NCBI RefSeq assembly: GCF_000224145.3
Contig: NW_004190416.2
Coordinates: 124,001-188,000, forward strand
Direction: 5' to 3'
Length of the DNA: 64,000 bases
DNA from: Ciona intestinalis
Taxonomy: Eukaryota > Chordata > Ascidiacea > Phlebobranchia > Cionidae
Under the pieces are notes generated by a model. It did no database searches and was not told the origin of the DNA. It was given only the letters and a program-made list of their open reading frames with translations. Made by a program: the position numbers and the translations under genes. Below are positions 24,601-35,393 of this stretch, in pieces; positions within the stretch are counted from its first letter, which is position 1, and the number at the start of each line of letters is the position of its first letter.

Positions 24601-25160
24601 AATATTTAAAATAAAAAAACAGGGCATTGCGACTAAACAACAGTTGTTAAAATGTTTACAGTTAAAACATAATTACATTTCTATATATATATATTTCATG
24701 TGGTAGCTTACAGCTTTTAGTTAAATATTAAGGTCCATCAACAAGTGACCTTTTGGATATGGATGAAGCAATTGATCCAATTCGGAATCGACAGCGTAGA
24801 AAAACACTGGCATATTTACATGGAGTGAAGCAAGATGAGGAGTTAGATGTAAATGATATTGTGGAGCAAGTTAAACAGCAGGGAAATGAGGATTTCGTCG
24901 TTGATGCTGTTTTATCCGTGAGGCGTGATGTCACACCAGAAGACTCAAGAATAGATGAACTACCAAGACCATCGACTGGCTTAATGAAAAAACACAAACG
25001 ACGTTATAGGAGAGGTATCAGAAGACCAGCTTCTGTAGCATCTATTGGTCACCATAAAAGCAAGATTGTAAGAAAGCAATTGGTAAACAGGTCGTTTGTG
25101 ATAGTCCCAGCTGACCAGTGTAAAAACAGCTTCTTGAATGTAAAATCTTATGCAAAATAA
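12627..25160 (+). CDS. Long coiled-coil protein of unknown name, 29 predicted exons
   Basis: Exons: 12627-12791, 12852-13093, 13484-13711, 13883-14016, 14288-14370, 14745-14885, 15187-15396, 15718-16002, 16200-16497, 16908-16989, 17233-17485, 17667-17770, 18036-18164, 18371-18508, 18892-19096, 19531-19632, 19936-20061, 20263-20448 (or 20439), 20816-21000, 21250-21350, 21603-21809, 21987-22049, 22426-22542, 22978-23055, 23275-23331, 23364-23432, 23583-23910, 24190-24326 and 24733-25160. Every junction keeps phase, and the total is 4,881 bases (1,626 residues plus stop), which argues for one gene. The N-terminal third is helical and acidic. Exons 7-9 and 12-18 are classic coiled coil (for example SNKVEHLHRESKSWRERL; SELEIEVEELQRELEQQE). 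Basic Ser/Arg patches follow (KKRRGSRRSSRRGSQF; RRFSHNERRHSVP), then a Ser/Asn-rich disordered region (exons 22-27) and a basic C-terminus (KKHKRRYRRGIRRP). I do not recognise the family. A loose resemblance in layout to CCDC7 was considered but is too weak to use. A cytoskeletal or ciliary role is only a guess from the coiled coil and the TMEM17 neighbour. Confidence 0.8.
13190..13310. repeat. 'Taacc' repeat family copy in intron 2 of the coiled-coil gene
   Basis: GCTAACCATTAACCCCTAACC and CAACCTCTAACACTTTCCA match the copy at 7670-7800. A second, shorter piece (TCCTTCCCTCTATATTATCT) follows at about 13355-13385. Confidence 0.55.
13405..13470 (+). repeat. SINE-tail fragment beside an exon acceptor
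   Basis: CCTGTGTTATAATGACTGTC, then GCCACGCCGAAGCAAGTACA and a degraded ATTCATT tail. This is the same tail module seen at 25692-25800, 28882-28993, 58370-58412 and 62260-62311. It ends about a dozen bases before the exon starting at 13484. Confidence 0.6.
15488..15600 (-). repeat. SINE-like fragment
   Basis: TATTTTATGTGAGTGAAGTC, CATAGCATGGGCATG, then ACTTAGATTAGAGTTT: the same module as at 8872-8962, more decayed. A similar relic lies at 14976-15035. Confidence 0.5.
16635..16712 (-). repeat. SINE-tail fragment, reverse orientation
   Basis: CTTGCTTTGTCCTCGCATGA, then ACAGTCGTTATAACCCCTGT and GTTCTGTTTCATA: the reverse complement of the dispersed module 'ACACCCGTGTTATAACGACTGTC..GGCCACGCGAGGA'. 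Confidence 0.6.
17807..17905 (-). repeat. Tandem tRNA-like (B-box) segment in an intron
   Basis: The block GGATCTCTGGTTCGCCAACC / CTGGTTGGGATTTGAACAC is repeated about two and a half times with a period near 39 bases. On the minus strand each copy reads GGTTCAAATCCC or a close variant, the consensus of a tRNA internal B box. It is probably a duplicated head of a tRNA-derived SINE. Confidence 0.55.
18538..18755 (+). repeat. SINE-like fragments in an intron
   Basis: GGCTTAAATCCTTGGGTGTTGG, TAATGGGTTAATAGAATAGGC, and further on TTCTCCAGGATCCAACCTATA and TAGAATAGAG. This is the same dispersed family as 20675-20755 and 56279-56358, in two decayed pieces. Confidence 0.5.
19647..19729. repeat. 21-bp tandem repeat
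   Basis: About four copies of ACAAATAGCAGGGTAGGTTAC, one of them lacking a G. It begins about 15 bases after the donor that ends exon 19531-19632. Each unit holds a CAGGTAGGT/CAGGGTAGG word resembling a splice donor. Confidence 0.85.
20675..20755 (+). repeat. SINE-like fragment
   Basis: TAATGGGCAATACTGGCCTAA, then GGGACCTCACCCACATAGAAT. It nearly matches 56279-56358. Confidence 0.6.
22700..22893 (-). mobile_element. MITE-like repeat copy, near full length
   Basis: Ends TATAGAGTTGGGCGGGGGGA on the left and GGTGTCCCATCTACCCTACT on the right, which are imperfect inverted repeats. The interior has the AAAGAAATATAAAAAC and GTTTAAAACACGATCAGG blocks. Lies in an intron of the coiled-coil gene. Confidence 0.8.
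24052..24120 (-). repeat. SINE-tail fragment, reverse orientation
   Basis: CTTGCTTTATCCTCGCGTTG and ACAGTCGTTATAACATGGGTGTTC: the reverse of the dispersed SINE tail. Confidence 0.55.
24338..24530 (+). mobile_element. MITE-like repeat copy, near full length
   Basis: TATAGTACTGTAGGGTAAGA at the left and TCCCCCACCCTACTATAT close to the right edge. The interior is TTTAAACAATTAACAACGG and TTTATAATTCTTTGAATG. Confidence 0.8.
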
Positions 25161-25161
25161 A
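25156..25161 (+). terminator. Poly(A) signal overlapping the stop codon of the coiled-coil gene
   Basis: GCAAAATAAAATAAT: the TAA stop (25158-25160) lies inside an AATAAA (25156-25161). If it is used, the 3' UTR would be about 10-30 bases. Confidence 0.5.
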
Positions 25162-25430
25162 ATAATACGTTGAGTTCTGATAGTACCAGCTTGGTAGAAG
25201 TAGTAAAATCGTTTGTTTTATCAAAACAATGAGCGATTTAAGCGAAAGTATATCAAACGTGCGAGCAAAATAAAACACCAACATAAAAACGCGGTTGTGT
25301 ATGATATCTATCACTACCGCTTGAATCAGGCGCGCTCCATCGGCGTAAACAAATCGTAAGTCGTCGATTTGCATTAGTATACTACATAATATCGTAACTG
25401 TACGTTTTTATTGCCTTTCTACGTTTTAAA

Positions 25431-26734
25431 ATGACGAGCAGTATTTTGGACAAGCAGCTTTTATCACCGAACGTAAGAAATGCATTGACACAACTTTCAA
25501 ACCGAATATTTTCTCCAACCGAGCAGTCGCAATACGACAACTTAAAAAATTCATTACCAGGTAAAATAATCGTTGTTAATGGGTTAACTACACAAAAAAA
25601 AAACTATATAAATTGTATTAAAAGTGTTAAGAGGTTGGTAGTTAGTATATATATAGGGTTACTAAATACCCACCAATAAAGTAACATAAACTTGTAAGCT
25701 GGCATGAGATGTATGAAACAGAACACCTGTGCTGTATTATAACTACTGTCGTTACTGGCCAATCGAGAGTAAAGCAATTACATTCATTCAAGTTATAGTA
25801 GTTAGGTAAGGTGGTCAGAAAACGTGGGGAGTAAGGTTCTTCACTAGCACCAATGGACAATTATGCCACCTACATAACATATTATTTACCAGGGAACACA
25901 GTATCCACCAGCCTCCCACTTCAAATGTCCATGTACTTCAATGCTTTCTTCTTCCCCTTCTGGCTCCTAGCATGTAGTTTGATGCTGGAAATTAAATACA
26001 CATACCTGGATCCTACTTACCGTGTTATATTGATCGCTATACTTGTAATATTCTCTCTTGTGGAAGGAATTCGACTTTTTCTTGGAATAGTAGGAAATCT
26101 ACAAGAAAAGGTATTCATATTTTACATATTTTTTAAAATATTGTTTGTTAGTTAAAATGGCCCTCTTTGTTTCACACTTGTGCATTGAACATGCATGAGT
26201 CTAGTTTATGTTTCGAATATTTCGAATGAATGTAATTGAGAAAAAAGAATACGTGAGTTAATAAAAAAATTTCCACTTTTAATTTAATATTTTCAAATAC
26301 TTCTGCAGACTCCAAAGCTCTTTTTCTATTTTTTTAATGAAATATAATATTTAAAACAATAGACTGCTTGTCATAACGAGAGGTAAAAAAATATTTTTCA
26401 TTTTATTTGTTTATTATTTTTCCAGGTTCCAGAGCTCTTTGGGTTTCTTTTGCTAACCATCTTACCCCAAGTTCCTTTCCTGTTATTCCTACTTCTTAAC
26501 GAGTTTACGATAATCCTTCCACTAGAGCGCGCTGTTCACATCGTACAAGCTCTTTTACTTGTTGTTGAACTGATTGCCGGCAGTATTGCAGCAAAGGCAA
26601 TAACAAGACAACAAGCAACTAAATTCCACCTGCAGCAGTTTGTTGATCTTGAACACCTGCCTTCAGATAACGTACAAGATGTCTATGTTAATCCAAATGC
26701 AACACTTTTTCGAAGGCAAAATTTAAGAGCATGA
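25431..26734 (+). CDS. TMEM17: Transmembrane protein 17 (ciliary transition zone), three exons
   Basis: Exons 25431-25560, 25893-26110 and 26426-26734, phases 1 and 0, giving 218 residues (human 198). TMEM17 is a four-pass membrane protein of the MKS/B9 module at the ciliary transition zone, where it helps gate membrane-protein entry. The family signature is clear: 'LPLQMSMYFNAFFFPFW' into TM1, a second segment (YRVILIAILVIFSLVEGIRL), the highly conserved 'FLGIVGNLQEKVPELFGF', a third segment (LLTILPQVPFLLFLLLNEF), 'LPLERAVHIVQALLL' in TM4, and the C-terminal 'RQQATKFHLQQFVDLEHLP'. The N-terminus (about 45 residues) is specific to this lineage. The start is the first ATG after the promoter gap. 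The gene lies 270 bases downstream of the coiled-coil gene on the same strand, too far apart for the tight operons known in Ciona. Confidence 0.95.
25692..25800 (+). repeat. SINE tail in TMEM17 intron 1
   Basis: TAAGCTGGCATGAGATGTATGAAACAGAACACC (quoted in part: TGAAACAGAACACC), CTGTCGTTACTGGCC and an ACATTCATTCAAG tail. This is the dispersed module, nearly whole at its 3' end. Confidence 0.65.
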
Positions 26735-28881
26735 TCGTTCTGTTGGTTGCTAATGCTTCTAGGGAGTGATTCCAAAACCTTAGCCTAAAAATGAGTTTCT
26801 CATTGGATATGGTGGACTTTAGTGTCACAGATTAGCGGTTTAAAAGACATTTCACCATGGTATTATTTTGTAATGCAAAAGAAACCTTGTAACAGTAATA
26901 CAGTTTCATATACTTTTCCTTGGTAATTTGTGATTTTAGTAATGCTTTTTAATACTTGTTTGCTAGTGTATAGTGAAATACAAACTATTTTCATATGTTT
27001 GGTATCATTGTGAAGGGAATGCGCTAACAGTATCTCATGTTACTTCGCAGTACTAAATATTTATATTCTGTTGGTCTTCAGATTAAGATATTAGTGGTAC
27101 AGTTGCACCACCACTTAGTGTTTAAACTTGGCAACTTCTATCGCACGTTAAGCGGCGCTAAAGAGAGTCTTTCAGTGATATATAGATGATGTAATCGTAA
27201 ATGTTACCTTGCTGGTAAAAGACTGGAGCAATGGTGAATATTTTCTGGGTTGCTTTAAAATGAAATAGTATATGATTAGCCATACATCAAGCAATCGCTG
27301 TATTTCATTTATAAATATATATATTATTGAATTTGCAATGTTTTACGTAATACCTTCAAGCAGTTTTTAATTAATAGTGAAACTTAGAATACGATACGTA
27401 ATCATGCGAAATTTGTAACGGCTTTTATAGAACCCGAAAAAATACTGAGTTTTTAGATAAACTTAGTACAGAATACATAAGAAAACACTAAATTTGTAAT
27501 TTTTTCTCGCGATATGATTTTCGTGATAACGCGACCGTATTTTAGTGTAATAATTACGTCAAAATTAAAGCTTTACAGCCAGTCTAAACTTGCCGCACCG
27601 CCAATGCAAGTTGGTTTTCGCACGAATTCTCAAAAGCTGTCGTAACCTTCTGATATTAATCAACTTTCCCACGAAAATACAAAGAGTCCTCGAAAGGCTG
27701 CACAATAAGCAGTGCGTAGATGCGCCTTTCAGCAGTCACAAAGCGTCGTGGGCCGCTGTGTACCGCACAGAGCCAGCAGGTGTCCCTTTGTTTTTGTATC
27801 TCTCGTTCGACATAGATAATCGAACTGCTCCAGGTGTTACACAATAGCGAAACAGGGCAGTCTTTTATGTCGCTAAATTTTAAACCATACCTTTCGTAGT
27901 CACTGACACGCAAATGGGTAAAATTAACGGTGTGGCGTAGCTGAGTGTCGGCTTCTGTCGCCTTGAAATACATAAATTACCACCGACGCACCAATTCTTA
28001 CCCTCGTATTTTTAGACTTCATGAATTTCTGTTTTTTCGACTACTGCCATTTGATCATAGTTGTTACTTGGAAATTATGGATCGCTCATTTCGTGGCGCT
28101 GATTTGGTCGCTTCCTGGTAAATTTCATTAGTCTTGTTGTGACGTACATAGCCCGGGAGAGTCGCATACATCGCCACAGAAGCGGAGTCTTCAGCGGTTT
28201 TCAATCGAATCAAAATCCTATCTACAAACTAAAAATCACGGGTGGTCGAGCTGCATTTTTATTTTGTTTCCAGAACTCGCTCCCTTTTTACGGCCAACCA
28301 CGGCATGAAAAACACGCCGTGTTTTTGTTCCCACACAGCGCGAATACGTGTATTTGTATTAAGACGCGCCGACGAGTGCATTTTCTCAATTAAGCCACTG
28401 TATCCGTGCTTGATTCAATGTCACCCCAGCACCCCGGTTTTACAATGGCATTGGATTTGCTTCCGAGAATATGAACACCTGTCAAATCCAAATATTCAGC
28501 TCGGTCACGGAAATCAATTTGTTCCAGTCTTGCATGAACCAACTTCAAAAGTCAACATTTCAGCAGCTGTCCCAACTGCAGGGTGGTCCGTACATTTGTC
28601 ACAGTTACCGAGAGACACTTCTTTCAAGCCACGCAGTCTACAGTAGCGTGAATATTAACACTTGGGACATGCGTTTTAACCGCAATCGCAGATAAGGCAA
28701 GCCACGCTCTCAACGCCGAATTTTTTTGGCCGATAAATGGACATTAATATTTTATGCATGTTGCCAATAAGGGGATGATGTGAAAGTTTTTTTGCTTAGA
28801 AATTTTTACACTTGAATGGAAAAATAAATACCACATTCGTGTCTGGAATTTCCAAAGACTAAAGTAATGTAATTTTTGTAA

Positions 28882-28993
28882 AATGTAACTCGTAAGCTGG
28901 CAAGAAGTGTATAAAACAAAACACCCGTGTTATTCAACGGCTTCCGTTTTCCGGCCACTACAAAATCAAGTTTTGTTCATTCATTCATTCAAA
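28882..28993 (+). repeat. SINE tail directly followed by a MITE-like copy
   Basis: CTCGTAAGCTGGCAAGAAGTG, AAAACAAAACACCCGTGTTAT, CCGTTTTCCGGCCACTAC and a CATTCATTCATTCA tail, ending at the start of the MITE-like copy at 28995. Confidence 0.7.
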
Positions 28994-28994
28994 A

Positions 28995-29194
28995 TATAGT
29001 AGGGTGGGGGAAGATGGAACACCTTTAGCACAGAATATCCAAATATCCTGATCGTATTTTAAACAACTAACAACGGTCTATGGGCGTCAAGAGGATACGG
29101 TTTTATAATTCTTTGAATTTTCTTTGTTTACTACCAAATGTTACGAGAAAACAGAATGAAAAGGTGTCCCATCTTCCCCAACCCTACTATATAG
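28995..29194 (+). mobile_element. MITE-like repeat copy, full length
   Basis: Left end TATAGTAGGGTGGGGGAAGA, right end TCTTCCCCAACCCTACTATA: near-perfect inverted repeats. Its left edge touches a SINE tail. Confidence 0.85.
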
Positions 29195-32100
29195 TGTGTG
29201 TGGCATTTGGCCGATTCGACACCCGTTTAGTTTATATTTTTGGATTGTACAGCGCGTTTATAGGTTTGTCAGGTCGCGACATATATATTGCAGTCATATT
29301 ATTTCCTTCATCATCGACTCGCAGAACGTGCGCTGGAACGGCGTGGCAGAAGCAATTGCGAATACGTTGCGTAAACTCGATGACTGTTTGAGTGATTGCG
29401 TCTGCAGTTATAGTAGCGTTGCAAGCCCCAAATTCCGGTAAGCAATAACGAATGAAGAATTTGATTCGAACTGCTTGGTGGTAAGAATAACACAGCTGTT
29501 CCTATAACGTGGCTTGCTGTCTTTGGCTTGCTTCGTGGGCTCCGACACGTTAAATAAGCACAACAGGGGTAATATTGCCATTCCAATATAAGCTTTTCAG
29601 GTGTTTATTATTATGATAGCAAGCGGGTTATTATTCCCCGGTTAAAGTCACATTCATACGCCCCGAACCATAGCCCCATGTCAATCAATTACCGTCGCCA
29701 AGTGAGCTGGTCATCTCACGACTATTTATTCAGCAAGAACTTTGTAAACACTTCTGTATTGTTCCTAAAGGGCGCTTTCATCTGTGCACGGCGCGGGGTT
29801 TAGACTATAGGTAGCAGCGGATTAAATTTCAATGTGGCGATGAGCGAGTAATAATCATACCCGATACCTTTTCAACGGTCGCGAGCTGCTGTGTGCGGAT
29901 TCTGCTGCTTTCAAAACACATGGTGTAAGGTTCGACACAGCCTGTCCTACTGTTGTGGGCATATTATTGTCCATTGGTCACCAAGCGACCTCAGTCCTTG
30001 GAACAAAGTGCTCTCACGTAAAACAATAGAGAACAATTGACGAAGCAAAGAGTTTCACACCTTCTGTGTTGCTTTTATCGCTTCCCACGCGGATTGTTCC
30101 CACGTTCCGCGCCCTACCAATCACCTAATGTCCGGTAGCAACAACTTGGGTAAAGGCAACTTCGAAAGCAAGAGGTTGTTTTGGTGCCTTAACGCTTCGT
30201 TAGAGGGTGAAGTGCTTCACTTGGCCCTTTCTACTTTAGCTGTGAGAAGCGGGTATCGTCTTATGCATTCCAACCAACACCGTTTTGTTTTCGAAGGGGT
30301 TAACAAAGTGAATAAGGACGCCCTGTACAAATTGATTTATTGGTGCCTTCCGTTGTTTCTGATCATATTTGTTGTCGATATGACATCCGTTCGATATCTC
30401 TGAAACTAGGGCAGCGGAAGTATCAGATATTCGATAACAGGCTTAGAATTTTCCAGCATATTTGCACAGATAATCAAGCTATTAATGGTGGTACACAAAA
30501 TTGATGCCAGACGATCAGTTATTTTCCCTCAAAACTCCGCCGCTTAGTTTTCCCATTGTGTCATGGCGGTCTCGACGTGATCTTTTTACGTCGTAGAGTT
30601 TACGAAACAAAGCAAGAAAAGGCGCAGTCGGTTTTGGCGGTTCACTCGGTTTTGTTGATCATATACATCGCGTGCACAGCGATCCAACCTGTCCCACTTC
30701 GTCAGTGTCGATCGCCGTTTAAGTAGATATATCAACGGCTTTACAGAAAACGTCTTCGGAGAAGCGGGCGACTGGCATCACTCGTCACCTCTACCAGGCA
30801 CAGCGGGCCGCCTACCTGTTGGCCAGTTTGGTAGATAGATTTTGGACCATTCCCCGGCTTTAGTTATAAAGCGTAGCGTCGCCATTGATTTCTCTCCACT
30901 TTCCCACGTGTTACAACAGTCAGGTTAATGGTTAATCGCGGTCGTATTCCAATGACGCTGTACAAAGATGTACACCTATTTTTGCAGCAGACGCACTCCG
31001 CGCAAGCGTCAGTATGTCGTCGCTGTTGAGAACACGTCTTCCATGCTTGTTAGCACAGCGTAGATAATGGGTACGGTAAATATTTACGAGTCGCTTTATC
31101 GACCTTTTAATGTGTTTATCGGTTTTATTAACTTCATGCTCCCGCGCGGGTTGGAAGGGCCATGTACAGTTGTACACCATACTTAATTTCGACTAAAAAT
31201 GCCGTTCCCCAGAATTGACCCTTACGAGCCACTCCCATAACTTTGCTACCCTTTTACAAGGCAGCACACGAAGAACACCCAACGACATTATTGTCATCTC
31301 GTCTCGACACAAAAGCGAGTGAAACACCTGTGCTCTCCCCGCATTCTTCACGGTCGTCATTCTAGATGAGGCATTAACACCGCGTCTTACAAGGTTATAA
31401 ATTATTAAGCGCAAGAAATACAGTCACGAGGGTTAGCCAGTATCGCTCAGCGACCGACTGGTTTGAATTACTCGCAACAAAAACTTGGCTAAATAACTTG
31501 GCATTTCCGTTGCGAGAATAGGACGCGTTGGGTAATCTTCTAGTTCGTTGTAAAGAGCGCTTGAAGCATCGCTGTAGGTTGTGCCTTATGTCAGGTAAAT
31601 ACTTTTTCATGGTTAGAATACACCAGATCGGGGTAACAGACGTGGGTAATCCTTTGCGCTGGGGGTTTGGTCACGGAAAGAAATTATTTCTGGTTAGGCT
31701 TTCGCTCTTGTTGTAAGTCCACCTCTGCGGTTATGTAAGCACATCCGTACAGATTACCCTTAAGCTTGTAGTTGCCGAGAATGTTGGATTCGAGAGGTTT
31801 TCTGTCGAGCATTTTATCGTAAATACATTTTAGGATTACGGCGCCTGTTTTCTGCATCGCATTTTCTGCATATAAAGCAACAGTGAAATATAGTAACAGC
31901 TTTTGATAGTAAAGATATGACTGAACAGATATATACGCACATACGCGTGACGACTTTCAATCCAACAGCATTACGTTGCGGCATTGAACAAGCTCACATT
32001 GCTTCTGCATTACAGAGTATATAGTAGCTTAGATAGTTATAAGCACATATACCCCGCTGTATTTTGAAACCAAACGCGGGATTATATGTATCAGTTCAAA

Positions 32101-32218
32101 GCATTACACTGCTTGCAGAAATAATTGAACAACTTAGCGAGATACGTAAGCAAACGTGAAACTGTTTTCAAATGAAATTTCCAAGAGTTTACCACAGGTT
32201 TGTTGCATGTTTTTATTA

Positions 32219-32418
32219 GTATAGTAAAGTGGGGGGAGATGGGACATGTTTAGCACATAATATTCAAATATCCTGAACATTTTTTAAACAATTAACAACG
32301 GTCTATGGGAAGTCGTGGGAATGCGGTTTTATAATTTTTTGAACGTTTTTTGTTTACCACCAAATGGAACGAGAAAATAGAATGAAAAAGTGTCCCATCT
32401 TTCCCCACCCTCCTATAC
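32219..32418 (+). mobile_element. MITE-like repeat copy, full length
   Basis: Left TATAGTAAAGTGGGGGGAGA, right TCTTTCCCCACCCTCCTATA. Interior TTTAAACAATTAACAACGG and AACGAGAAAATAGAATG. Confidence 0.85.
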
Positions 32419-35208
32419 ATAGTTTTCCCTCAACTGCTACAATATTTTGAACTAGAATTGTATTTAAAAAAGAGCTCGACTGACGATGCTATTTAGGCGA
32501 AATATAAATCTTTTATACAATTTGCCGGACGTTTTTATCTGTTACATTTTTGTGGCACCGGATCATATTTTCCTCTCAATAATTTTCTTCTGACACAAGT
32601 TATTTTCGTAAGATTGTTATCATTTTAAATGCGCACGGTAAAGTTTAAAACTAACTTTGTGGGGCCATCAGAAATTTAAGCGTGTTAAGCCACAGCGTGA
32701 AAACGCTCGTAGTTTAAACGGAAATAGTTTAAAATTAAAACAAACTTTCGATAAGGTTTTTAAAAAATATTACAAAATATAATTGTAAAAAATCTATCAT
32801 TGGGTATAACATAAAAAGTTTAATATTTCTTAATTACATGATATGTAGTGTCTGTTTACATTGGTGTTACTGTTTCAGTTTTAAAATGTAAAATAGCGAA
32901 ACTCGCTTCTGTCAGCATATTTTCTTAGGCGGTATCCGTTAAGTGACCTTTAGCAAGCGTCACCAGAATTTTGGTGACCCGATCCAGCAATTCGTTCGAG
33001 GTCGCTACTCGATTTTACAGTCGCCATGCAATGCCTTTAGTCATGCTGAGAGTCGAACCCTTAGCATGCTATTACTGTGAAGTGTCGCAACAGGAGACCG
33101 CATTACCGACCGTCATTTCCACCGCTATAATTTGCGTAAAATTCGATTTCCTGCAGAAAAAAACTAAAAGCATTTTACCCGGAAAAAATAAAGACTGAAT
33201 TTCCTATCAGCGTTACATTTGGTAACCACACACATTGCCGATCGAGCTCGCCCAAGCTCAAAGTTATAATTTTGCTTATTATATGTTCAAGCTTCCTTCA
33301 ATAACCAAAAAGGGCCTCGTTACTAAGCGTTTGTGTACCGCTTCGAAAAAGGCGCTACGAAACGTGCAGTGTACCACGGGTGCAGCAAGGTGACCGTATA
33401 CATATTGATCGTAACCAAATCGGCGCCGACCTGAAAGTGCCGGTTTCCATTTGAATTACGTCTTCTGTCAAATTATGGGTCCCTGCTGCGAAAAACTCTG
33501 ACGTTTTCACTCTCGCCGACCGAAATGGTTCCTGAATCGGCACCCCACTGGTACCTCTTCACGCCCGCGCTCTAAAATTTGCTATTTGCTTCTCGAAACT
33601 GAGTTATGCACATTGACAAAGGGGCTGTAGATTGTTTGTCCTCTGCTGAGTAATGCCATGGTAGTATAATAGTGGTATTCACTACCGGGGTTAATAGCCT
33701 TTCATCCATGGTCAGTACAGTTACGAGGAAGAAGCGATCGCGTCTGTTTATGTAGAGAAACACCGCATTTTGTGGTGCCGGTATTTACGCAAACCAGTGA
33801 GCTGTTGCAGTAGGCTTAAATAGATTAAAAACAATTCAATCTTTTCGCCAAGGTAAACGTACGGGTGCCTATATATACTCGCCGAAAAGGGCAATAAACA
33901 CGTCGCCGGGAAAAAAGTTTCTGCCACATCGATTAGCGGAATGTGATGGCTCATAACACTGTTTCAAAACTAATTTAAATTTGGGAGTAAAAAGTGCCTG
34001 CTAACATATTTGACGGTACGAGTTTGAGTTTCGTTCAGAGTTTTGGTCTTATACAGTTTTGCCCAGGATTTTATAAATGCTTGTGCTGATTTATATGCGC
34101 GACGTTTTGGCAAAGCGAAGGTGGCCTAGTTAGAATCAGTAGTAGCTTGCTTTGTGACGAAGTAACACAATCTCATCACAGCTGGGCCACGCGTTTAGGT
34201 TTTTAATTAATGCCAGCTTATAATAAGAGCTGTTGAAAGCTGTAAGGGATTTGTTATTAGAGAAACAGACACGTTTTTTAGCCTTCAGATCACGGGTGGC
34301 TGGACTAATGGAATAAAATTTAGAAGTCAATTTGAACTGCGTGTTTGTCCGGATTTTCGCATTCCGACTCTAATTACGATCTGGCATGCGAGCTTTTAAT
34401 TCAGCGAGGTGAAGGTTGTTTAACGTTGTTAGAACAAAGAAAATAACCCTGTTTTTTTCATTTAACAACGGGTATATTCAATAAAGTAACGGCCAGGTGT
34501 TTTGAAAACCTTAGGTCTTGGAACGCATCCAGTCAGTTTTGTTTAATAATCAAATGTTTAAAGTCGACAGCTGCTACTGTGAAATCAAATTTTAATAAAG
34601 GCCTGACGTTCCTTTATTAAAAATACTCAAAAAAGACAGGACGTTAGGCGTGCGTTATAAAACGTAGCATAGAAAAAAATGCTGTGTTAGATAAGAGAGT
34701 TTTTAATAGCGCAGTGGTGTTTATAGAGCTTACGAGCAAACCAACCGAGTTTAAATTGCATTATGTAAGAATAGTATGCGGTATTTATGTAGTGAATATG
34801 CTATAAAATAAGCCGATGAACGACCATTTTAAAGTCGATTCTTAGGTTTATGATAGGAAACCACCATCGCGACGGTTTAAATAATTTTTCAATAGAATTA
34901 TTTAGGAATTTTTTCAGCAAACAGTATGGTTTGGAATCTTAAGCAATCCGGCGAACAGATACGGGTGTGCCGGCTCAGCTGTCTGTCACTTTTTCTTTTG
35001 TCTGCTTTCTAATTTTGCTTGTTTTTCTTTGAGGAGTAAACAGCTCCGTCCAGGCCTGTTTGTTGTTCGTGCCAAAACGGAGCGAAATCTCGCGCCTTTG
35101 AAATTATCTGAACGATTGATTTTTCTTGCCACCATACGCTATAAAGAGGTGTCGATTTTAAAATTGTAAATTTCTGACTTCGATTCCGAAAGTCCAGTGC
35201 GCAGATAA

Positions 35209-35393
35209 TATAGTAGGATAGGGGAAGATGGGACACCTTTTCATTTTATTTTCCCGTCCCATTCGGTAGTAAACAAGGAACATTCAAAGAATTATTAAAC
35301 TCCTGTAGACCGTTGTTAACTGTTTAAAACACGATCAAATTAATTGTATATTATGTGCTAAAGATGTCCCATCTCCCCCCACCCTACTATATA
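35209..35393 (-). mobile_element. MITE-like repeat copy, full length, reverse interior
   Basis: Left ATATAGTAGGATAGGGGAAG, right TCTCCCCCCACCCTACTATA. Interior GTAGTAAACAAGGAACATTC then GTTTAAAACACGATC. Confidence 0.85.

Noticed and set aside
12627-25160. Naming the coiled-coil gene CCDC7
   Set aside because: Only a loose similarity in layout (N-terminal helical region, then long coiled coil). No shared motif strong enough to justify the name.
25160-25431. Coiled-coil gene and TMEM17 as a trans-spliced operon
   Set aside because: The 270-base gap is long compared with the near-zero spacing of known Ciona operons, and no acceptor sits immediately before the TMEM17 ATG.
28242-28646. 134-codon open frame on the plus strand
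   Set aside because: No family resemblance, overlaps another open frame, no credible splice context. Expected by chance in GC-richer DNA.
30128-30403. 91-codon frame starting with ATG and ending in a hydrophobic stretch
   Set aside because: Hydrophobic end is suggestive of a small membrane protein, but there is no supporting splice site, family match or poly(A) signal nearby.
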